Below, in pieces: positions 16,554-23,711 of a stretch of 64,000 nt of DNA (position 1 is the first letter of the stretch; every line of letters begins with the position of its first letter). The notes beneath the pieces are model-generated. The model was given only the letters and a program-made list of their open reading frames with translations. It searched no databases and was not told where the DNA came from. Source of the DNA: Azorhizobium doebereinerae UFLA1-100 (GTDB lineage: Bacteria; Pseudomonadota; Alphaproteobacteria; Rhizobiales; Xanthobacteraceae). Position numbers and translations under genes: made by a program. The stretch spans positions 496,001-560,000 of the forward strand of contig NZ_AXBA01000001.1 in NCBI RefSeq assembly GCF_000473085.1, read 5' to 3'.

Positions 16554-17363
16554 ATGAGCGCCCCGACCCTGGCCGACCTCGCCGGCCCCCTGCCCGATCC
16601 CCGGCCGAACGGCCGGCTGGCCGGCAGGATCTGCCTCGTCACCGGGGCCACCAGCGGCATCGGCCGGGCCGCCGCCGTGCGCATGGCGCAGGAAGGCGCG
16701 GCCGCCGTGGTCATCGCCGGCCGCCGCGCGGAGCTGGGCGCGGCGGTGGCGGAGGCGGTGCGCGAGGCCGGCGCCGAGAGCCTGTTCGTGGCCACGGACG
16801 TGACCCGGGAGGAGGATGCAGCCGGGCTGGTCGCCGCCGCGCTGGCGCGCTTCGGGCGGCTCGACGCCGTGTTCAACAATGCCGGCTTCCAGGAGAAGCG
16901 GGCGCCGCTGGCCGAGCAGGACGAAGCCACCTTCGCCCAGGTATTCGACACCAATGTGCGCGCGCTGTTCAACGCCATGCGCCACCAGATCCCGGCGCTG
17001 CTCGCGGCCGGCGGCGGCGCCATGGTGAACAACACCAGCGTCAGCGGCATCCGCAACCCGAACCCCGGCCTGTCGCTCTACGGCGCCTCCAAGGCCGCCG
17101 CCATCGCCCTCACCCGGTCGGCGGCGATGGAATATGCGCCGCGCGGCGTGCGCATCAATGCGGTGGCGCCCGGCCGGGTGGTCACCGACATGATGCTGGC
17201 CTCCGGCATCGCCGACATGCGCCACGTGGCCGCCGGCCTGCCGCTGCGCCGCATGGGCCACCCGGAGGAAGTCGCCGCCGCCGTGACCTGGCTGTTGTCG
17301 GACGAGGCCGGCTACATCGTCGGCCACGTGCTGTGCGCGGACGGCGGCTTCCTGGCCGGCTGA
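16554..17363 (+). CDS. Short-chain dehydrogenase/reductase (SDR)
   Basis: A 269-residue classical SDR. The cofactor motif 'TGATSGIGRAAAV' begins near residue 28, 'NNAGF' follows, and the catalytic Ser-Tyr-Lys set appears as 'NNTSVSGI' and 'YGASKAAAIA'. The C-terminus 'GHVLCADGGFLAG' is typical. The start is the ATG at 16554; the frame is open further upstream across a 167-base gap after the GMC gene but no homology lies there. It is the last gene of the catabolic run and probably interconverts a secondary alcohol and a ketone on the same route. Confidence 0.9.
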   Translation: MSAPTLADLAGPLPDPRPNGRLAGRICLVTGATSGIGRAAAVRMAQEGAAAVVIAGRRAELGAAVAEAVREAGAESLFVATDVTREEDAAGLVAAALARFGRLDAVFNNAGFQEKRAPLAEQDEATFAQVFDTNVRALFNAMRHQIPALLAAGGGAMVNNTSVSGIRNPNPGLSLYGASKAAAIALTRSAAMEYAPRGVRINAVAPGRVVTDMMLASGIADMRHVAAGLPLRRMGHPEEVAAAVTWLLSDEAGYIVGHVLCADGGFLAG

Positions 17364-17416
17364 TCCGCGGGGGCATCGCTTCGGGTGCCGGGCACGCGCC
17401 CGTGGCGGGCTGCGGC

Positions 17417-17445
17417 TTGATCGGCCGCGTTTTGCCGTGTATCGC
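17417..17445 (+). promoter_or_regulatory. Candidate sigma-70-type promoter for the lanthipeptide precursor
   Basis: TTGATC (17417-17422) and TATCGC (17440-17445) are separated by 17 bases, about 30 bases before the precursor start. The -35 box is a fair match and the -10 box a weak one. The 110-base gap after the SDR gene would otherwise be unexplained. Confidence 0.3.
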
Positions 17446-17466
17446 CAAGGTTCCATCCTTGGGGGG
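17445..17466 (+). promoter_or_regulatory. lanA: 5'-UTR hairpin overlapping the ribosome site of the precursor
   Basis: CCAAGG (17445-17450) pairs perfectly with CCTTGG (17457-17462) across a six-base loop. The last two G residues of the stem belong to the G-run GGGGGG (17461-17466) that forms the ribosome binding site seven bases before the ATG at 17474. The stem could lower or modulate initiation of the precursor gene. Confidence 0.4.
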
Positions 17467-17473
17467 AACACAC

Positions 17474-17776
17474 ATGGCCGAGCAGAATCCGGAGCTGGAA
17501 AAGCTGAAGGCGCTCATCGCGTCGGACACGGACATCCTGAAGGGCATCGCCGGCTCCGGCGACGTGAAGCTCGCCGCGAAGGCGCTGGCCGAGTTCGCCG
17601 CCACGCGCGGCATCCAGCTGACGCAGGCAGAGATCGAAGGCGTGTTCGCCGCGCGCGACACCAGCGCGCCCACCAGCATGGAGCCCCTGGACGACGCCGC
17701 GCTCGACCATGTCTCCGGCGGCGGCTCGCCCTACTGCATCTTCACCAAGGGCTGCTACTGCATCTTCACCAAGTGA
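17474..17776 (+). CDS. lanA: Nif11-type leader lanthipeptide precursor with duplicated YCIFTK core
   Basis: A 100-residue precursor peptide. Residues 1-60 form a Nif11-like leader ('NPELEKLKALIASDTDILKG', 'GIQLTQAEIEGVF'), then a linker and the acidic motif 'LDDAALDHVSGGG' (residues 72-84), a double-glycine cleavage site for a C39 peptidase. The predicted core, residues 85-100, is SPYCIFTKGCYCIFTK: two octads, each ending YCIFTK, with Ser85, Thr91 and Thr99 as dehydratable residues and Cys88, Cys94 and Cys96 as ring partners. A GGGGGGAA ribosome site precedes the ATG; the longer upstream frame has no homology. The lanthionine synthetase gene begins about 110 bases downstream, and a C39-peptidase exporter is encoded beyond it. 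Nif11 leaders are the known substrates of ProcM-like LanM enzymes. Confidence 0.92.
   Translation: MAEQNPELEKLKALIASDTDILKGIAGSGDVKLAAKALAEFAATRGIQLTQAEIEGVFAARDTSAPTSMEPLDDAALDHVSGGGSPYCIFTKGCYCIFTK
17732..17773 (+). repeat. Perfect 18-bp tandem repeat encoding YCIFTK twice
   Basis: TACTGCATCTTCACCAAG occurs at 17732-17749 and again at 17756-17773, separated by GGCTGC. Identity at every synonymous position points to recent duplication within the core-coding region rather than convergent codon choice. Confidence 0.9.
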
Positions 17777-17779
17777 CCG

Positions 17780-17795
17780 GCGGCGGCCCCGCCGC
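17780..17795 (+). terminator. GC-rich hairpin between precursor and synthetase genes
   Basis: GCGGCG pairs with CGCCGC around a four-base loop, three bases after the precursor stop. There is no T-run. In many lanthipeptide operons a hairpin here makes the precursor transcript more abundant than the synthetase; that role is inferred. The rest of the 110-base gap shows nothing recognisable. Confidence 0.3.
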
Positions 17796-17886
17796 TCCTG
17801 TCCGACAGCACCGGCCGGGCGCGCCGCCGCGCCTGGCCGCCACGCGCGCCCGAACCGCCGCATGACGCCGCGCCGGACCGTCGGCC

Positions 17887-20808
17887 GTGGCAGACGCCAG
17901 CGGCCGGCTCGCGGCCAGGAAAGCGCTACTGGCAGAGCGCCGCCCGCAGAGCGCCACCAGGAAAGCACCACCGGAGAGCGTCCCCGTGCCGTCCACGACC
18001 GCGCCCTTCCTGGATCTTCTCAGCCCCCTGCTGGAACCGGCCGCCCCGCGCCTGCGCGCAGCGCTCACCGGCATCGCCGTGGCGCCCGGCGTCCATGGTG
18101 CGCTCCACGCGGCGCTCGGCGCGCGGCTGAGCGAGGTCGCCGCCCCGGCCCTGGTGGAGGCGTTCCGCGCCGATGCGCCGCTCCCCGCCGTGGCGCGCCT
18201 GTTCGACGCGGCCCCGGACGGAGTGCCCCGCGAGCGCTACGCCGCCTTCGTCGCCGCCTTCGTCGCCGCCTTGGGCAACGCCGGCCTTGATGCCTGGCCG
18301 GTGCTGCGCGACCGCCTCGCCACGCTCTGCGCCGACCGCGAGCGGAACCTTGCCTCGTTCGCGCGCCATCTGGCGCAGGACGGCCCTTCGCTCTGCGCCC
18401 GCCACCCCGCCTGGGGCGGCAGCGTGCCGGAAATCACCGATCTCGCGCTCGGCCTGTCCGATCCCCATGCGGGCGGCAGGAGCGTCATCCGCGTCACCTT
18501 CGCGGACGGCACGCGCCTCGCCTACAAGCCCCGCGCCCTGGCCGCCGAGGCCGCCTTCGGCGCGCTGCTGGGCACGCTCGCGGACGATGACCGGGCGCCC
18601 CGCCAATACGCGCCCTGGGTGCTGGACCAAGGCGACCACGGCTGGATGGAATGGGTGGCGCCCGCCCCGCTCGGCGACATGGACGCGGCCCGCGCCTACA
18701 TGGCCCGCTGCGGCGGGCTGCTGGCCCTGCTCGGCCTGCTGCGCGGCGGCGACATCCATCCGGACAATCTCGTCCCGGCCGGCGCATTCCCGGTGATCGT
18801 CGATCTGGAATGCCTGTTCCAGCCGAGCCCCGCCGACCTCGGCCTGCCCGACCCGCTGGACGACCCGCTGCTGTTCTCCAACGGCCTGCTGCCGGTGTTC
18901 ACCGCGTTCGACGGCGGCGCGTCGCTGGTGGCGATCGCCGCCGCCGGCGCCGGCCCGGTGCCGCTCAGGCCCGAGACCCACGTCGCGCACGCCGGGACGG
19001 ACTGGCTGCATCTGGCGGACCGGCTGGTTCCCAGCTTCGCGGAAGGCCCCCGCCTGGGCGAGGCCGTGCTGGACGTGCGCGACTTCGCCGGAGAGGTGGC
19101 GCACGGCTTCCAGGCCACGCTGGCGGCGCTGCTGCGTCGCCGGGCCGACCTCACGGCCCCAGATGGCGCGCTGGCGCGGTTCCGCGACGTGCCGTGCCGG
19201 CTGCTGTGCGCGCCGACCAACCTCTACGCCCTGCTGGCCGCCTCGGCGCTTTCCGGCGACGGCGCCCGCGCCGAGGCCGCGTTCACCCGGCGGGCCGCCC
19301 GCGCCGCCGGCCGCCCGCCGCTGATCGCGGACGCGCGCGCCTGGGCCGCCGTGCTGGCGGCCGAGGCCGTGGCGCTGGCCCGCCTCGACATTCCCGCCTT
19401 CACCTTCACGCCGGGCAGGCGCGAGGCCGCCTCCGTCGAAGGCGCCGGCCTCGGCCCGGTGTTCGCCATCCCGATGTACGACCGCGTGGCCGCCGATTTC
19501 GCCGCGCTGGATGCGGCGACGATCGCCGACCGCGCCGCTCTGGTGCGCGCCGCGCTCCGCCGCCCGCCGCCGGCACAGGCGCGCGCGGAGGCGGCCCCGG
19601 CCGCCCCGGAGCCGCGCGCGGTGCTGCGCGGCATCGCCGACCGCATCGCCGGCCTCGCGGTGCCGCAGGGCACTGAGGGGGCCACATGGGTGCGGCTGTG
19701 GGAGCAGATCCCGGCCCTGGTGGCCCCAGCCGGTCCGGGCCTCTGCTACGGCGCCACGGGCACGGCGGTGTTCCTCGCCGAGGCCGGCCGCGCGCTTGAG
19801 GATGAGCATATGCTCGGCCTGTGCCGCAAGGCGCTGCACCCGCTGCGCGCCGCCGTCCGGCGCGGCGAGAGCGCGCGCCTGGCGGCGCGGTTCGGCCCCG
19901 GCTATGGGCGCGGCCTCGGCGGCATGGTCGCCGCCTTCGCCTGGTGCGCCGGGCTGCTGGACGACCCCGCCCTGGCGCAGGACGCGCTGGCGCTGGCGAA
20001 GGCCGCCGACGCCGCCCTGGCGGCCGCTCCCGGCGCGGCGGATGTGATGGACGGCGCGGCGGGCCTCGCCCTGGGGCTGGCGGCGCTGGCGCGGCAATGT
20101 CCCGAGGATCCGTGCATTGCCGCCGCCCTCAGCGCCTGCGGCGCCGCCATCCTCGCCGCCTCCCGCCCCGCCGCGCCCGGCCTGCGCCACTGGCCGGACC
20201 GCCGCCGCCCGGGCCTGCCCGGCCTGTCGCACGGCGCCGCCGGCATGGCGGCGGCGCTGGTCCACATCCACACCCTCACCGGGCAAAGCGAGGCCCTCGC
20301 CGCCGCGCGGGAGGCGCTCGCCTATGAGGACACGCTGTTCGACCCGCAGGCGCGCAACTGGCCGTCCGGCGGCGGGTCCGGCCACCACCTGTCGTCCTGG
20401 TGCCATGGCGCGCCGGGCATCGCCCTTGCCCGCACGGCGATAGGGGCGGCGCTGGGCGAGGACGCCGGGCTGGGCGACAGCGCGCGGATCGCGCTGGAGA
20501 CGGCGCGCATCACGCCGGTGAACGAGGTGGACGACCTGTGCTGCGGCGAGGCCGGCCGCCTGGAGGTGCTGTCAGTGATCGCCGGGCGCGGCGAACCCGG
20601 CCTGCAAACGGACATCGACGCCGCCCTCGCCGCCCGCCTGCCCGACTGGGCGGCCGGGCGGGCCCGCATGCTGGCCGCCGGCGCGCCCGGCGCGCCGGAG
20701 GATGCCGCGCTGTTCCGCGGCTGGGCGGGGATCGGCCACGTGCTGGTGCGGCGGCTGGCGCCGGAATGCGCCTGCGACGTGCTGCTGCCCTGGCCGGCGC
20801 CGCGCTGA
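17887..20808 (+). CDS. lanM: Class II lanthipeptide synthetase LanM, three-cysteine zinc site
   Basis: A 973-residue bifunctional enzyme that phosphorylates and eliminates Ser/Thr of the precursor, then cyclises Cys onto the dehydro residues. The N-terminal dehydratase (DUF4135-type) shows 'TRLAYKPRALAAEAAFGALL' near residue 211, the catalytic 'GDIHPDNLVP' (Asp289, His291, Asn294) and 'VDLECLF' (Asp306, Glu308). The C-terminal LanC-like cyclase, from about residue 600, has 'WCHGAPGIAL' (Cys839) and 'DDLCCGEAG' (Cys885, Cys886). Cys-Cys in place of the usual Cys-His marks the ProcM-like group. The gene starts with GTG at 17887; an in-frame GTG at 17986 with a better ribosome site (GGAGAG, seven-base spacer) would remove 33 residues without conserved features. 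It converges on the exporter genes with an 8-base gap. Confidence 0.93.
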   Translation: MADASGRLAARKALLAERRPQSATRKAPPESVPVPSTTAPFLDLLSPLLEPAAPRLRAALTGIAVAPGVHGALHAALGARLSEVAAPALVEAFRADAPLPAVARLFDAAPDGVPRERYAAFVAAFVAALGNAGLDAWPVLRDRLATLCADRERNLASFARHLAQDGPSLCARHPAWGGSVPEITDLALGLSDPHAGGRSVIRVTFADGTRLAYKPRALAAEAAFGALLGTLADDDRAPRQYAPWVLDQGDHGWMEWVAPAPLGDMDAARAYMARCGGLLALLGLLRGGDIHPDNLVPAGAFPVIVDLECLFQPSPADLGLPDPLDDPLLFSNGLLPVFTAFDGGASLVAIAAAGAGPVPLRPETHVAHAGTDWLHLADRLVPSFAEGPRLGEAVLDVRDFAGEVAHGFQATLAALLRRRADLTAPDGALARFRDVPCRLLCAPTNLYALLAASALSGDGARAEAAFTRRAARAAGRPPLIADARAWAAVLAAEAVALARLDIPAFTFTPGRREAASVEGAGLGPVFAIPMYDRVAADFAALDAATIADRAALVRAALRRPPPAQARAEAAPAAPEPRAVLRGIADRIAGLAVPQGTEGATWVRLWEQIPALVAPAGPGLCYGATGTAVFLAEAGRALEDEHMLGLCRKALHPLRAAVRRGESARLAARFGPGYGRGLGGMVAAFAWCAGLLDDPALAQDALALAKAADAALAAAPGAADVMDGAAGLALGLAALARQCPEDPCIAAALSACGAAILAASRPAAPGLRHWPDRRRPGLPGLSHGAAGMAAALVHIHTLTGQSEALAAAREALAYEDTLFDPQARNWPSGGGSGHHLSSWCHGAPGIALARTAIGAALGEDAGLGDSARIALETARITPVNEVDDLCCGEAGRLEVLSVIAGRGEPGLQTDIDAALAARLPDWAAGRARMLAAGAPGAPEDAALFRGWAGIGHVLVRRLAPECACDVLLPWPAPR

Positions 20809-20816
20809 GGCGTGGA

Positions 20817-23711
20817 TCAGGTCGTGAGCTGGCGGCGGGCGAAGGCGGTGAAAAAGCCGCCGCGCGCCATCAGCGCGTCATAGCTGCCCTCCTCCTCCAC
20901 CTGTCCGTTGTTGAGCACGATGATGCGGTCCGCCCGCGCGATGGTGGAGAGGCGGTGGGCGATCACCAGGCGGGTGCCGGCGATGCGATTGAGGCTCTCG
21001 GTGACCGCCGCCTGGGTGCGGTTGTCCAGCGCGCTGGTGGCTTCGTCCAGCATCATGATGCGTGGCCGGCTGACCAAGGCGCGGGCCAGCAGCACCCGCT
21101 GCACCTGCCCGCCGGACAGGCCCGAGCCGCCATCGGTGACCACCGTATGCATGCCCATGGGCATGCGCTCGATGTCCGCCTCCAGCGCCACCTGCCGGGC
21201 GGCGTCCCACGCCGCCTCGATGCCGAGGTGTCCGGCCGAGCCGAGGATATTGTCCATCAGCGTGCCGGGCATCAGCCGGCCGTTCTGGAGCACCACGCCG
21301 CACTGCCGGCGCACCGCCTGGATATCGAGCCCGGCGAGATCGACGCCGTCATAGAGCACGACGCCGGAGTCCGGCCGCTCGAACCCCAAGAGCAGCCGGA
21401 ACAAGGTGGACTTTCCCGTGCCGGACGGTCCGACGAAGGCGACGAACTCGCCCGGCCGGATGGCGATGGTGAGGTCGGAGAAGATGCGCGGCGCGTCCGG
21501 CTGGTACTGGAAGGTCAGGCGCGAAATCTCGACGGCGCCGGACAGTTCGCCCGGGTCCGCCTTGTCCGCGTCCGCCTCCGGCAGGGCCTGGAGGATGGGC
21601 CGGGCATGCTGGGCGACGGGCGCCAGCGCCACCACCTCCACCGCCGCCTGCGCCAGCCCCTTCAGCCCCTCCAGCGCCGAGGTGAAGGCGATGACGAAGG
21701 CCACCAGCAGGCCGAGGCCGATGGTGTCGGCGAAGCCGCCGAACACGCACACCGCGAACAGCACCGCCATGGCGAATACCTGGTAGCCGGCGCTCACCGT
21801 GTCGAGCAGGCTCGCCGCCCGGTCGGCGTCGAGCTGCGAGCGGCTGGCCGCCGCATAAAGCTGCGCCCAGCGGAAGAAGGCGCGGTCCTCTGCCGCCGCC
21901 AGCCGCAGCTTGGTGATGCCCGCCGCCAGTTCCAGCGTGAGGCCGGACATGCGCGCGTCGCGGCGGATGGCGTCGCCCTCGTGGCGCACCCGCAGCAGGC
22001 CGAGCGCGACGGTGACGGCGCCCAGCAGCAGCGTCAGCGCGATGGCCACCAGCGCGAGCCGCCAGGAATAGGCCAGCATCACGCCATAGGAGACCAGCGC
22101 CATCACCCCGGTCATCACCGAGCCGACCATGGAGGCGGTGAGCGCCTTCTCCAGCCGGGCGATGGCCATGACGCGGGTGCCCATGTCGCCGGTGGTGAAG
22201 CCGCGGAAGAAGCCGGTGGGCAGGCGCAGCATGCGGTCCATGACCGCCGCCTGGAGCCGGCTGCCCTCCAGCCCCTCGATGCGCAGCATGAGCAGCTGGG
22301 AGGCGAGGCGCAGCGCGAAGGTCATGCCCGCCAGCACCATCAGCGCCACGCCCACCTGCACGATCTTGAACAGGCTGTTGTCGGGGATGACGGATTCCAG
22401 CAGGTAGGTCATGGCCAGTGGCACGCCCATGGCCAGCACGCCGGCCAGCAGCGTGCCGCCGGCGATGGCCGCCAGGTCGCGCGCGCGGGCCTTGAGGATG
22501 CCGGCGGCGAGATCGCCCATGGTGAGCGGACGCTCGGGAAGCGGCGGATAGAGCGCGAACGCCTCCCCCGCCAGCGCCGCCGCCTCGGCCGCCGGCAAGG
22601 GTCGGGCGGCACGCGCCTGCGGATCGTAGAGGCTGTAGCGGCCGCGCCCGGCGGGGGTGACCGCCACCGGCCCCAGGGGGTCGGGGCGCAGCAGCAGGAA
22701 AGCGCCGGAATCCCGCCGCCACCAGCCCGCCTCCAGCCGCACGGCGCGCATGCGCAAGCGGCTGGCGCGCACCAGCGCATCGAGCGCGAACGGGCGCTGC
22801 TCGTCGTCCCGCAGCATCGGCAGGCGCACCTCGAACCCCAGCGCGGCGCCCAGATGCGCCAGCGCCAGCACCAGCGGCTGCCCGGAGGGCGGGGCGCCCT
22901 CCCGCCGCCGGCCCGGGCCGAGCACCGCGCCCAGCGTCTCGAAGGCGAGGTCGCCGGAACGGCGGTCCTGCGCCGCCCGCGTGCGCAGGCGGTTCAGCTC
23001 GTCCACGGCGGCGAGGCGGAGCGCCAAGGGCAGCACCTCCACCGCCAGCGCGTGGAAGCGGTCCAGCGCGGCGGGCAGCAGGCCGGCGGCGATCAGGTCG
23101 GCCGTGGCGCGCACCTCTACCGGCGCCTCCGGCGGCACGGTGAGCCAGCTGTCCGGCGTCACCGGCACCGGCAGCGCGGCGTCGGTCAGTTCCATGTCCA
23201 GGTAGAGCCCGCCCTCCGCCGCGCACCAGGCGACGCCGTGCGCCGCGCTCACCTTGCCGCCACGGGGCAAGGTGAGGGTCTCGGCGCCGGCCACGGCGAG
23301 GTCGAAGCGCGGCCGGGGCACGATCTGGCGGGAGATGGCGCGGGACATCTCCGTGAGCCAGCGATCCACCGCCTCGGCCAGCGGCGGGCCCGCCGTGGCG
23401 ACGCATAGGGCGCGCGGCAGCTCCGCCACCTGGGTATCCGGCGTGCCGACGGCGAGGAATTTCACCGGCGGCAGGCTGCCGCCGGTGTCGATGCCGAACA
23501 GCAGGTCGCCGGCGCCGGCCGCGAACAGGTGCTGGCGCGTGCCGGCGCGCCCGTCCTCCAGCACTTCGGCCAGGAAGACCTGCACCTCCCCGTCCAGCAC
23601 CCGGTAGCAGCGCGCGGGATCATCCAGCAGCAGCGGGCGGCTGCCGGTCACGTCCAGCGCCAGGCCCGGCGGCGGCGGCGGCGGCTCCTGCGGGCGGCCG
23701 GCGGCGCTCAC
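20817..23711 (-). CDS. NHLM-type bacteriocin ABC transporter, permease/ATPase without peptidase domain
   Basis: A 964-residue ABC exporter half of the NHLM_micro_ABC2 type. The first 450 residues hold a non-peptidase N-terminal region with a cyclic-nucleotide-domain-like start ('YRVLDGEVQVFLAEVLEDG') and unassigned sequence, followed by a six-helix transmembrane domain from about residue 420 ('LLAGVLAMGVPLAMTYLLES'). The ATPase has Walker A 'GPSGTGKSTL', signature 'LSGGQVQRVLLARAL' and Walker B 'IMMLDEATSALD'. It overlaps the C39-containing transporter gene by four bases. In NHLM systems the two ABC proteins and an HlyD adaptor export peptides with Nif11 or nitrile-hydratase-like leaders; the two ABC proteins may form a heterodimer. 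Confidence 0.9.
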   Translation of the reverse strand: MSAAGRPQEPPPPPPGLALDVTGSRPLLLDDPARCYRVLDGEVQVFLAEVLEDGRAGTRQHLFAAGAGDLLFGIDTGGSLPPVKFLAVGTPDTQVAELPRALCVATAGPPLAEAVDRWLTEMSRAISRQIVPRPRFDLAVAGAETLTLPRGGKVSAAHGVAWCAAEGGLYLDMELTDAALPVPVTPDSWLTVPPEAPVEVRATADLIAAGLLPAALDRFHALAVEVLPLALRLAAVDELNRLRTRAAQDRRSGDLAFETLGAVLGPGRRREGAPPSGQPLVLALAHLGAALGFEVRLPMLRDDEQRPFALDALVRASRLRMRAVRLEAGWWRRDSGAFLLLRPDPLGPVAVTPAGRGRYSLYDPQARAARPLPAAEAAALAGEAFALYPPLPERPLTMGDLAAGILKARARDLAAIAGGTLLAGVLAMGVPLAMTYLLESVIPDNSLFKIVQVGVALMVLAGMTFALRLASQLLMLRIEGLEGSRLQAAVMDRMLRLPTGFFRGFTTGDMGTRVMAIARLEKALTASMVGSVMTGVMALVSYGVMLAYSWRLALVAIALTLLLGAVTVALGLLRVRHEGDAIRRDARMSGLTLELAAGITKLRLAAAEDRAFFRWAQLYAAASRSQLDADRAASLLDTVSAGYQVFAMAVLFAVCVFGGFADTIGLGLLVAFVIAFTSALEGLKGLAQAAVEVVALAPVAQHARPILQALPEADADKADPGELSGAVEISRLTFQYQPDAPRIFSDLTIAIRPGEFVAFVGPSGTGKSTLFRLLLGFERPDSGVVLYDGVDLAGLDIQAVRRQCGVVLQNGRLMPGTLMDNILGSAGHLGIEAAWDAARQVALEADIERMPMGMHTVVTDGGSGLSGGQVQRVLLARALVSRPRIMMLDEATSALDNRTQAAVTESLNRIAGTRLVIAHRLSTIARADRIIVLNNGQVEEEGSYDALMARGGFFTAFARRQLTT

